This document shows positions 1 to 5,484 of a DNA stretch of 8,091 nucleotides, one piece after another (the first letter of the stretch is position 1; each line of letters begins with the position of its first letter). Below the pieces are notes generated by a model, which was given only the letters and a program-made list of their open reading frames with translations, had not been told where the DNA came from and made no database searches. Both the position numbers and the translations under genes were made by a program. Source of the DNA: Candidatus Nitrosopumilus sp. (lineage in GTDB: Archaea; Thermoproteota; Nitrososphaeria; Nitrososphaerales; Nitrosopumilaceae); the NCBI GenBank assembly GCA_029861085.1, contig JAOUAE010000054.1, positions 1-8,091 of the forward strand, written 5' to 3'.

Positions 1-120
1 GGATGCTTTTTGTTCAATTTTATAACTAAATTGAATTTTTCCTAATTCCATTCCCAGATTTGCCAGTTTTTCACTGTATTCTTTTACTGATTCTTTTAGA
101 TTTTCTGGATCTTGACTCAT
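1..120 (-). CDS. Hypothetical protein, N-terminal 40 codons (cut by window edge)
   Basis: Reading the minus strand from the ATG at 118-120 gives an open frame of 40 codons that runs off the left edge. It starts MSQDPENLKESVKEYSEK and is rich in Lys, Glu, Ser and Leu, which suggests an amphipathic or coiled helix. I do not recognise the family. An AAAAAGG stretch lies directly against the ATG, too close for a normal Shine-Dalgarno spacing. The gene follows the 71-codon frame by 32 nt on the same strand, so it is probably the third gene of the thioredoxin reductase operon. No function can be assigned from 40 residues. Confidence 0.6.
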   Translation of the reverse strand, partial: MSQDPENLKESVKEYSEKLANLGMELGKIQFSYKIEQKAS

Positions 121-152
121 CCTTTTTGACTTTCTTGCTTACAATAAAGAGT

Positions 153-368
153 TTAGATTTTCGATTCTTTCCATGATGTCTTTGATTCATTGGAGTGAAG
201 CATCATGCATTTCTCACAAAATGAATCCCATTGATTTATTCCTAATTTTTCAAAAAATATGGGTGACCATTCGTATGTGAGCTCTTTTCTGTATTGGAAC
301 TGTTGAATTGTATAGATTTCTTTCTCGTGGAATTTATTCAGAGATTTTTTGCATTGGGCATTTTTCAT
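153..368 (-). CDS. Small Cys-containing protein of unknown function, translationally coupled to trxB
   Basis: This is a 71-residue frame whose ATG (366-368) overlaps the TAA stop of the thioredoxin reductase gene as TAATG. That arrangement supports real expression by coupled translation. The product is basic and hydrophilic, with no signal peptide or membrane segment. It contains a lone Cys at residue 6 and a C-E-K-C pair near residues 51-54, followed by MMLH, so C-x2-C plus a nearby His could bind a metal or be a redox pair. The central stretch is aromatic-rich (YEWSPIFFEKLGINQW), unlike random AT-rich translation. I recognise no family. Its position directly after trxB makes a redox-linked role possible, but that is inference. 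The next gene begins 32 nt downstream. Confidence 0.6.
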   Translation of the reverse strand: MKNAQCKKSLNKFHEKEIYTIQQFQYRKELTYEWSPIFFEKLGINQWDSFCEKCMMLHSNESKTSWKESKI

Positions 369-1369
369 TATTGCTTGTCTGCACTTTCTGTGATGTATTT
401 ATCTACATCAATTGCTGCCATGCACCCAAATCCTGCAGCAGTAATTGCTTGTCGGTAGTTTCTATCATGCACATCTCCTGCTGCAAAAATCCCTTCTATG
501 TTGGTATGTGTTTTATTTTTTAATATGACATATCCTTCATCATCTAAATCCACTTGGCTTTTGAATAATTTTGTATTCGGTTCATGCCCAATTGCAACAA
601 ATAAACCTCCCACGTCAAGTGTTGTCTCTTCATTTGTTTTTAGATTTTTTAGAACTGCTTGCTGCATTTTCTGATCTCCTTTAATGTCAATTACTGCTGA
701 ATCCCAATGAAATTTAATTTTTTCATTATTTCGTGCTCTTTCTTGCATTACTTTACTTGCACGTAATTCTCCACGTCTGTGCACCAAGTGAACCGTCGTT
801 GCAAATTTCGTTAGAAATGTTGCTTCTTCTACTGCTGAATCCCCTCCGCCTACAACTACTAATTCCATATTCCTAAAAAATGGCCCATCACATGTTGCAC
901 AATATGAAACTCCTTTCCCTGCAAATGTTTCTTCTCCTTCCAATCCCATTTTTCTTGGGTTTGCACCTGTTGCAATGATTACTGCCCGTCCTTCGTATTC
1001 TTCTGAAGCTGTTAAAACTTTGAATGGTTTACGCCTGAAATCGACATCAACTACTTCATCATCAACAATTGTAGTTCCCATTCTCTGGGATTGCTTTCTC
1101 ATATCTATCATTAAATCTGGACCCATTATACCATTTTCAAATCCGGGATAATTTTCAACTTCTGTCGTGTTGACTAGCTGTCCTCCTGGTAGTATTCCTG
1201 ATAAAATTAAAGTGTCGTATCCTGCCCTGGAACAATAAATTCCTGCAGTGTATCCTGATGGCCCTGCACCAATTATGATTACGTCAAATTTTGTTTTCTT
1301 TTTATCTGGGATTTTTGGTCCGCCGCCACTTGTTTCAAGTGCTGCTGCCCCTGAATCTGATGCCATCAT
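368..1369 (-). CDS. trxB: Thioredoxin reductase (NADPH, FAD flavoprotein)
   Basis: This cytoplasmic flavoenzyme passes electrons from NADPH through FAD to the disulfide of thioredoxin. The 333-residue product has the family landmarks in order: FAD dinucleotide fold GAGPSG (34-39), PGGQL (61-65), redox-active C-A-T-C (157-160), NADPH fold GGGDSA (174-179), the HRRGELRAS stretch (197-205) whose arginines normally grip the NADPH 2'-phosphate, and the closing FAD motif GDVHDRNYRQAITAAG (298-313). Low-molecular-weight bacterial and archaeal enzymes are about 310-330 residues; the extra length is a 27-residue Ser/Gly/Ala/Lys-rich N-terminal tail before FDVIIIGAG. The start is ATG-ATG, and either codon could be used. 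A TATA-like box 27 nt upstream supports this start and a leaderless mRNA. It heads a minus-strand operon with the 71-residue protein. Product assignment is secure; the in vivo thioredoxin partner is not visible here. Confidence 0.95.
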   Translation of the reverse strand: MMASDSGAAALETSGGGPKIPDKKKTKFDVIIIGAGPSGYTAGIYCSRAGYDTLILSGILPGGQLVNTTEVENYPGFENGIMGPDLMIDMRKQSQRMGTTIVDDEVVDVDFRRKPFKVLTASEEYEGRAVIIATGANPRKMGLEGEETFAGKGVSYCATCDGPFFRNMELVVVGGGDSAVEEATFLTKFATTVHLVHRRGELRASKVMQERARNNEKIKFHWDSAVIDIKGDQKMQQAVLKNLKTNEETTLDVGGLFVAIGHEPNTKLFKSQVDLDDEGYVILKNKTHTNIEGIFAAGDVHDRNYRQAITAAGFGCMAAIDVDKYITESADKQ

Positions 1370-1392
1370 GATGATATTACAGTTAATTTCAA

Positions 1393-1400
1393 TAATTTAA
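1393..1400 (-). promoter_or_regulatory. TATA-like box of the trxB operon
   Basis: On the minus strand this reads TTAAATTA, centred about 27 nt upstream of the trxB ATG. That is the usual archaeal TATA-to-start-site distance, so transcription would begin at or next to the start codon. It lies in the 48-nt gap after the two-CBS gene, so trxB is probably transcribed independently of that gene. Confidence 0.45.
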
Positions 1401-1417
1401 GTGAATATCTCTTTTAG

Positions 1418-1867
1418 TTACTCGTTTTTCATTCTTAAAATAATCTGATCACAAATTCTTCGCATCTCAGAATCTGATCCAACACTGGAAATTTTTACAA
1501 TGTCTGTTGTTGTTACAATGCCTGTAATTTGCTCATTTTCTTTTACTGGAAGTTTATGAATTGATTTTTCTTTCATTAATTCTGATGCTTCCCATATTGT
1601 TTCTTCTGAATCTATGGTGATTAATGGCGATGACATTACCTCTTGAATTTCAGTAAATAATGGCCTTCCTTCAGCAACTATTTTTGTCACAAAATCTCTC
1701 TCAGTTATGATTCCTACTGGATTGTTATTTCCTGTAACTATGACACAACCAACATTAAGTTTTTTCATATTTTCTGCAGCTTCTTGCAACGATGTTGACT
1801 TGTCTAGAGTTAATACATTTTTACTCATTACCTGATTTACAAATGTACTATTCACACGATGGTACAT
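1418..1867 (-). CDS. Two-CBS-domain protein (probable adenine-nucleotide sensor)
   Basis: The 149-residue product is essentially one Bateman module: CBS domain 1 at about residues 11-66 (VMSKNVLTL to GIITERDFVTKIV) and CBS domain 2 at about 75-126 (VMSSPLITI to GIVTTTDIVKI). Both end with the G-[IV]-[IV]-T-x-x-D signature whose Thr and Asp typically contact the ribose of AMP, ADP, ATP or a related ligand. There is no attached enzyme, channel or DNA-binding domain, so it probably acts through a partner. A short C-terminal tail follows. It is divergent from the USP pair across a 99-nt gap, and USP proteins also commonly bind ATP. The ATG at 1865-1867 has a TATA-like box about 28 nt upstream. 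Ligand and target cannot be read from sequence. Confidence 0.85.
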   Translation of the reverse strand: MYHRVNSTFVNQVMSKNVLTLDKSTSLQEAAENMKKLNVGCVIVTGNNNPVGIITERDFVTKIVAEGRPLFTEIQEVMSSPLITIDSEETIWEASELMKEKSIHKLPVKENEQITGIVTTTDIVKISSVGSDSEMRRICDQIILRMKNE

Positions 1868-1891
1868 TTTTTCAATTATATGAGATAATTT

Positions 1892-1899
1892 CTAAATTC
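1892..1899 (-). promoter_or_regulatory. TATA-like box of the two-CBS gene
   Basis: The minus strand reads AATTTAGA here, centred about 28 nt upstream of the ATG at 1867, which predicts a leaderless transcript. It is a weaker TATA match than the one facing the USP genes. Confidence 0.35.
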
Positions 1900-1905
1900 T
1901 CATGA

Positions 1906-1916
1906 TTGAAAATCAA
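1906..1916. promoter_or_regulatory. Candidate operator, copy 1 of TTGAAAATCAA
   Basis: The word TTGAAAATCAA is an inverted repeat, TTGA-N3-TCAA, which extends here to ATTGA-N3-TCAAT (1905-1917). It lies between the two opposed TATA-like boxes of the divergent CBS/USP promoter region, starting 61 nt before the ATG at 1967. The same 11 bases recur at 3727-3737. Its role as a regulator site is inference. Confidence 0.4.
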
Positions 1917-1934
1917 TACAGATAATCATCTAAG

Positions 1935-1942
1935 TATTTAAA
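1935..1942 (+). promoter_or_regulatory. TATA-like box of the USP pair
   Basis: TATTTAAA lies about 29 nt (centre to start) before the ATG at 1967. This is a good archaeal TATA box at leaderless spacing, and it marks the promoter for the two overlapping USP genes. Confidence 0.55.
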
Positions 1943-1966
1943 CTACAAATTTTACTTCTTTTCTAT

Positions 1967-2398
1967 ATGGTAATTAAAACAAAGAAAATTCTAGCGCCTC
2001 TTGACGGTTCAAAAAATTCCATTCGCGGATTAGATATGGCCATACATATTGCAAGACAATCTCAGGGAACTATTGTTGCTTTAGCAGTAAAATCCGTGCC
2101 TGGAATATATGCAATTCATCCTCTTGGCTTCTTGGATTTTAATTCTACATCTGAAGTAAAAAAAATACTCAGTGATGCAAAATTACGAGCTGCAAAAAAA
2201 GGCATTAAATTAATTGGAAAAGCAATTTCTGGAGATCCTGGATATGATATTGCAAGATTTGCAAATAACTCAAAAAACGGAATTGATTTAGTTGTTATTG
2301 GTGCGCGTGGAAGAAGCTCTGCAAAAGAAATTTTCTTAGGAAGTGTTTCCAATTATGTCTTACATAAATCTAAGAAACCTGTATTGGTTGTAAAATGA
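1967..2398 (+). CDS. Universal stress protein (UspA family), first of a pair
   Basis: This is a single-domain USP of 143 residues, the normal size. It begins with the family strand-loop ILAPLDGSKNS (8-18), whose Asp contacts adenine nucleotide in ATP-binding members. It ends with the ATP-binding signature G-x2-G-x9-G-S, here G112-A-R-G115 to G125-S126, followed by the last strand PVLVVK. USPs of this type are usually cytoplasmic dimers that bind ATP and modulate survival under starvation or low energy; the partner is not known from sequence. Its last codons overlap the next USP gene by 4 nt (ATGA), so the two are co-translated and the proteins may pair. It starts from a TATA-like box about 29 nt upstream. 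Confidence 0.92.
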   Translation: MVIKTKKILAPLDGSKNSIRGLDMAIHIARQSQGTIVALAVKSVPGIYAIHPLGFLDFNSTSEVKKILSDAKLRAAKKGIKLIGKAISGDPGYDIARFANNSKNGIDLVVIGARGRSSAKEIFLGSVSNYVLHKSKKPVLVVK

Positions 2399-2823
2399 AT
2401 GAAAATAATTTTAAAAAAATTCTTGTACCTCTTGACGGTTCAAAATATTCTGAAAAAGCACTAGGACGAGCATGTGAACTTGTCAATGTATTTGATTCAA
2501 AACTTGTTTTGATATATGTGGTGGAAAAATCAGTACCTCTTAATTTTTTAGATCGTAAAGCATATTTGAAAATGCTTCAAAAGTTTGGAAATAAAATACT
2601 GGACAAGGCCAATTCATCCCTTTCAAAAAAAGGAATTCCTGCAAAAATTATCATAAAGGAAGGCAATATTGTTAGTGAAATTGAAAAAGTTGCAAAAAAA
2701 GAAAAATGTGATTTAATAATTGTTGGAAATAAAGGTCTTGGCTCGATAACCCGATTTTTGCTTGGAAGTGTTTCAAACAAACTGGCTCAATCGTCTTCAT
2801 GTTCTATATTGATAGTGAAATGA
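2395..2823 (+). CDS. Universal stress protein (UspA family), second of a pair
   Basis: This is a 142-residue USP with ILVPLDGSKYS (9-19) and the ATP-binding signature G111-N-K-G114 to G124-S125, ending in SILIVK. It shares the USP fold with the upstream gene but differs through its middle, so the pair is an old tandem duplication rather than a recent copy. The start ATG overlaps the previous stop (ATGA), which argues for coupled translation. Its TGA stop is only 2 nt from the stop of the convergent four-CBS gene. No Shine-Dalgarno sequence is obvious ahead of the ATG, consistent with coupling. Confidence 0.92.
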   Translation: MNENNFKKILVPLDGSKYSEKALGRACELVNVFDSKLVLIYVVEKSVPLNFLDRKAYLKMLQKFGNKILDKANSSLSKKGIPAKIIIKEGNIVSEIEKVAKKEKCDLIIVGNKGLGSITRFLLGSVSNKLAQSSSCSILIVK

Positions 2824-2825
2824 AA

Positions 2826-3737
2826 TCAATTTGCTAATGTATTTACTATGTCTGATTTTGTAATGATCCCGACCAATTTTTTGTTCTTGACAACTGGAAG
2901 ACCGCTGATGTTATATTTGATCATACGGGTAATGGCACTTTTGACGTCCTTATCTGCCTCTATCGTAATTGGTTTTGTTGCCATAATGTCTGTTGCATGA
3001 AATGGAAACAGATAGCTCATTTGATTTGAATGAATTTCTTCTAAGCCTTTTTTGAATTTATATTCCTGAACTTCTGTTGGATCTGCTGACTCTGCAATCC
3101 ATCGTGGGATTTTTGCAGGCACAAAATCTCTGAATGTGATCACTCCTACCGGTTTTTGACTTCTCTTTATGATGATTCTTGAAATTGCATTTTTTATCAA
3201 TAAACTCTCAATTTGTAATATTGGATCACTTGGGGCTGCAGTGATCACATCCTTTTCCATTATTTTTGAAACTGTAATCAAATCTGAACCTTTTGTAAGG
3301 AAAACTGTGGCCAGATTTGTTTTTGTTACGATTCCTCCGAGCGTTTCGTCTTTGTTTAGAATGATCACCAGACTGATTCTATGTTTTTTCATCAGTTTTG
3401 CACAATCTTGAACTGAATTTTCTCTGGTTAACGTAAATAATTTTCTTGGTTTGAAATCTCTTGCTTTGACCGATTTTATTGGTTTTGTACCTAATCCATA
3501 AATTTTTTTTGCAATGTCTTTTTCAGTGATTACCCCCACTGGACGGTTTTTCTCTACAACTATCACTCGTTTTACTTTGTGTTTTAATAGGCTCTCTCTT
3601 GTTTTTATGAGCGATGTGTTGAGATTAACCGTTATTGGCTTTGTAATTAATTCTGATAATTTTAAATTTTTTACATTCACTACGACATTTTGATAGTTCT
3701 TGAATATATCATTAACTTTATCGTTGTTGAAAATCAA
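2826..3737 (-). CDS. Four-CBS-domain protein (double Bateman module)
   Basis: The frame encodes up to 303 residues made almost wholly of four CBS repeats, at about 27-81, 91-147, 156-207 and 249-300. Their closing signatures are GVITEKDI, GIVTKTNL, GVITFRDF and GIITKSDI. In the second, the ribose-contacting Asp is Asn (N141), so that site may be altered. A 40-residue linker with little CBS character separates repeats 3 and 4. Such proteins sense adenine nucleotides or similar ligands; no effector domain is attached. There is no ATG near the N-terminus. The longest start is TTG at 3735-3737; a GTG at 3678-3680 (284 residues) also precedes the first domain and has a TATA-like box (3702-3709) at leaderless distance. 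The gene is divergent from the hibernation-factor-like gene and convergent with the USP pair. Confidence 0.85.
   Translation of the reverse strand: MIFNNDKVNDIFKNYQNVVVNVKNLKLSELITKPITVNLNTSLIKTRESLLKHKVKRVIVVEKNRPVGVITEKDIAKKIYGLGTKPIKSVKARDFKPRKLFTLTRENSVQDCAKLMKKHRISLVIILNKDETLGGIVTKTNLATVFLTKGSDLITVSKIMEKDVITAAPSDPILQIESLLIKNAISRIIIKRSQKPVGVITFRDFVPAKIPRWIAESADPTEVQEYKFKKGLEEIHSNQMSYLFPFHATDIMATKPITIEADKDVKSAITRMIKYNISGLPVVKNKKLVGIITKSDIVNTLAN
2877..2882 (+). terminator. Possible T-run terminator of the USP pair
   Basis: A run of six T lies 54 nt past the second USP stop, inside the convergent four-CBS gene. Archaeal termination often occurs at such runs without a hairpin. The gap between the two stops is only 2 nt, so any terminator must lie within the opposing gene. 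Confidence 0.3.
3702..3709 (-). promoter_or_regulatory. TATA-like box for an internal GTG start of the four-CBS gene
   Basis: The minus strand reads ATATATTC here, centred about 26 nt upstream of the in-frame GTG at 3678-3680. If it is real, the four-CBS protein would be 284 residues and leaderless, and the palindrome at 3727-3737 would lie upstream of the promoter rather than over the start codon. Confidence 0.3.
3727..3737. promoter_or_regulatory. Candidate operator, copy 2 of TTGAAAATCAA
   Basis: This is an exact second copy of the 11-base inverted repeat found at 1906-1916, again in a divergent gap flanked by a CBS gene on the minus strand and a stress-type gene on the plus strand. It starts 61 nt before the ATG at 3788, the same distance as copy 1 to its ATG. 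It overlaps the TTG that the longest four-CBS frame would use. Function is inferred. Confidence 0.4.
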
Positions 3738-3758
3738 GTTTGAAAATTATTAGAAAGA

Positions 3759-3764
3759 TATTTA
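3759..3764 (+). promoter_or_regulatory. TATA-like box of the hibernation-factor-like gene
   Basis: TATTTA sits about 27 nt (centre to start) upstream of the ATG at 3788 and supports that ATG over the in-frame TTG at 3740. On the other strand the same bases read TAAATA, 24 nt from the TTG at 3737, so the box could in principle serve both directions. Confidence 0.5.
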
Positions 3765-3787
3765 GTTCTAGATTATTTTGTTTTAAT

Positions 3788-4129
3788 ATGACAGAAAAAG
3801 TCCCTTTATTTGTAATTGGTTTATCAAAAGATGAGCCTGCTAATGAAATACTTTCATCAAAATTTGGTGGTGCTTTAGAAAAAGTTCAACAAGTATTATC
3901 TCATATTATCGAAGCAAAAATTACTGTAGAATCTCAAAATACTGACGGCACTAGGACCCATTACGATGTCACGGCTAATGTTAAAACTTCTAAAAATCAA
4001 TTGATCTATACAGAATCAGGCTGGGATATTCTAAAGATTGCTGATGAATTGTGTAGGAAATTGGAAGGTGAGTTACCCAAACATGATGATAAGCGTCAAA
4101 GAGATAGTATTCGTAAAAAGGAGTATTGA
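3788..4129 (+). CDS. Probable ribosome hibernation-promoting factor-like protein (HPF/RaiA family)
   Basis: The 113-residue product, from the ATG at 3788, resembles short HPF/RaiA proteins, which sit in the decoding region of the small ribosomal subunit and silence translation in starved cells. The matching pattern is an N-terminal strand (VPLFVIGLS), a helix, a strand around AKITVESQNTDGTRTHYDV (43-61), another strand, then W-D-I-L-K-I-A-D-E-L-C-R-K-L-E-G-E-L-P-K-H (79-99) and a Lys/Arg-rich tail. This recalls the family's D-x-x-x-A-I-D-x-x-x-x-K-L-x-x-Q-L-x-K-x-K helix. The frame is open back to a TTG at 3740, but that extension (residues KIIRKIFSSRLF) covers the TATA box and is probably not translated. 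A GGAG near its end serves the following USP gene, with which it forms an operon. Family assignment is by eye, from pattern only. Confidence 0.65.
   Translation: MTEKVPLFVIGLSKDEPANEILSSKFGGALEKVQQVLSHIIEAKITVESQNTDGTRTHYDVTANVKTSKNQLIYTESGWDILKIADELCRKLEGELPKHDDKRQRDSIRKKEY
4120..4123 (+). promoter_or_regulatory. Shine-Dalgarno GGAG deciding the TTG start of the third USP
   Basis: GGAG inside the last codons of the upstream gene is 8 nt from the TTG at 4132 but only 2 nt from the TTG at 4126. The longer spacing is the usual one, so 4132 is preferred as the start. Confidence 0.5.
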
Positions 4130-4131
4130 GG

Positions 4132-4563
4132 TTGTTTCAGAATATTCTTGTTCCTTTTGATTTGTCAACACAGTCTACAAGAGCCTTCAAAGTTGCACTG
4201 GACATTGCAAAAAATTACAATTCTAAAGTGACTTTGCTTACATGCCTTGAAGGTGATGCATGGCAACACAAATTCTATGATTCAAGAGCTGATGCAGAAT
4301 TACTTAAAAAACAAAAAAAAGTTACAGAAAAATACGTTGAAAAACTAGAATCTCTTGCAGATAAAAATAAAGTCACTGTAAAGTCTCAAATTATAAAATC
4401 AAAATCTGTTGTTAACGACATTGTAACTTTTGCAAAATCTAGAAAACATGATCTTATTGTGATTGGCTCCCATGGTAGAACTGGTTTTGATAAAGTGTTT
4501 TTAGGTAGTGTTGCAAATGGTGTTTCACAAAAAACATCATGCCCAATTCTGATTGTCAAATAA
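4132..4563 (+). CDS. Universal stress protein (UspA family), third copy, TTG start
   Basis: This single-domain USP (143 residues from the TTG at 4132; 145 from the TTG at 4126) opens with QNILVPFDLSTQS and has the ATP-binding signature G112-S-H-G115 to G125-S126, ending PILIVK. The S-H-G-R-T-G form is the commonest version in ATP-binding USPs. No ATG occurs in frame: upstream the frame meets TAA at 4114-4116, and the first 60 residues contain no Met, so a TTG start is required. The 4126 option overlaps the previous stop as TTGA; the 4132 option has better Shine-Dalgarno spacing. It is co-transcribed with the hibernation-factor-like gene, and the dehydrogenase gene follows after 16 nt. Confidence 0.92.
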   Translation: MFQNILVPFDLSTQSTRAFKVALDIAKNYNSKVTLLTCLEGDAWQHKFYDSRADAELLKKQKKVTEKYVEKLESLADKNKVTVKSQIIKSKSVVNDIVTFAKSRKHDLIVIGSHGRTGFDKVFLGSVANGVSQKTSCPILIVK

Positions 4564-4579
4564 GCTCAATATGGTTTAA

Positions 4580-5482
4580 TTGATTTCCATTGTGGGTAGT
4601 GGCAGAGTAGGCGCATCTATTGCTTTTCTATGTATGTCAAATGCAGTAGATGATGTATTACTTGTTAATCGTAATGAGGATAAAGCGATTGGTGTGTCTT
4701 TGGATATTTCTAATGCAATTCCAGACACATCCAAATTTTCTATTCGTGGAACATCTGATTATTCTAAACTGTCTAATTCTGATATTGTTATCATATCTGC
4801 TAGTATGGGCGAATACTTGAAAGATAGAACAGAAAACATGGTTTCACAAATAACTATGATTAAAGAAGTTGCAGAAAAAATTAAACAGTATTGCCCTTCT
4901 GCAATAATTTTATTAATTTCAAATCCTCTTGATGTTTTAACTTATTTTTTTCAAAAAGAAACTGGTTTTTCAAGATTCAAAGTAATTGGAATTGCTTCTA
5001 GTCTTGATACTAGCAGGTTTCGTTATTTGATTTCAAAAAAATTTTCTGTTCCTCAGTCTTTCATTACCGGTGCCTTGGTTCTTGGTGAGCATGGAGATTC
5101 TATGGTTCCTGTTTTTTCTAGGGTGGATGTGGATGGGACTCCTTTGCTTTCTTTACTTGATGAGAATGAAAAATCTTCAATTATGGATGATGTCAGAACT
5201 TATTGGAAAGATCTCAGAAGTTACAACAGTCGTTCTCAGTTTGGAATTGCTAAAAATGCATTTGATGTAATTAACGCTATACTTAATGCCCAAGATCTTT
5301 CTGTTCCTGCGTCTGTTGTGCTCCGGGGAGAATATGGTGAAAATGACATTGCTATGGGGGTACCTGTTATAATCAATCAATACGGTGTTTCTAAAATTGA
5401 AGATCTGAAACTTGATGAATTTGAATCTTCATTGTTAAAGAAATCATCTCGAAAACTCCGTGATCAGATAAATTCTATCTGA
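4580..5482 (+). CDS. mdh: Malate/lactate dehydrogenase family protein, probable malate dehydrogenase
   Basis: This 300-residue 2-hydroxyacid dehydrogenase would interconvert malate and oxaloacetate if the name holds. Visible landmarks are the nucleotide fold GSGRVG (6-11), S-N-P (114-116), D143 and R146 in SLDTSRFR, and the catalytic His171 in GEHGDS. R83 in the mobile loop corresponds to the conserved loop Arg. Two things are odd. After strand 2 the usual acidic residue is N30-R31, which favours NADP(H) over NAD(H). The loop MGEYLKDR has Gly or Glu where malate enzymes have Arg and lactate enzymes Gln, so substrate choice is uncertain. The start is TTG directly after an in-frame TAA (4577-4579); an ATG at 4571 is cut off by that stop. 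It follows the third USP by 16 nt with no Shine-Dalgarno sequence. Confidence 0.85.
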   Translation: MISIVGSGRVGASIAFLCMSNAVDDVLLVNRNEDKAIGVSLDISNAIPDTSKFSIRGTSDYSKLSNSDIVIISASMGEYLKDRTENMVSQITMIKEVAEKIKQYCPSAIILLISNPLDVLTYFFQKETGFSRFKVIGIASSLDTSRFRYLISKKFSVPQSFITGALVLGEHGDSMVPVFSRVDVDGTPLLSLLDENEKSSIMDDVRTYWKDLRSYNSRSQFGIAKNAFDVINAILNAQDLSVPASVVLRGEYGENDIAMGVPVIINQYGVSKIEDLKLDEFESSLLKKSSRKLRDQINSI

Positions 5483-5484
5483 AT

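Noticed and set aside
308..523. 71-codon plus-strand frame over the trxB end
   Set aside because: Antisense to the conserved C-terminal FAD motif of thioredoxin reductase; its Cys/Ser/Phe-rich translation looks like a shadow.
3169..3411. 80-codon plus-strand frame within the four-CBS gene
   Set aside because: It is the reverse-strand shadow of CBS repeats 2 and 3 and has no recognisable domain or promoter.
3740..3787. N-terminal extension of the hibernation-factor-like frame back to a TTG at 3740
   Set aside because: The extension covers the TATA-like box at 3759-3764, which is at correct distance for the ATG at 3788, and its residues do not resemble the family N-terminus.
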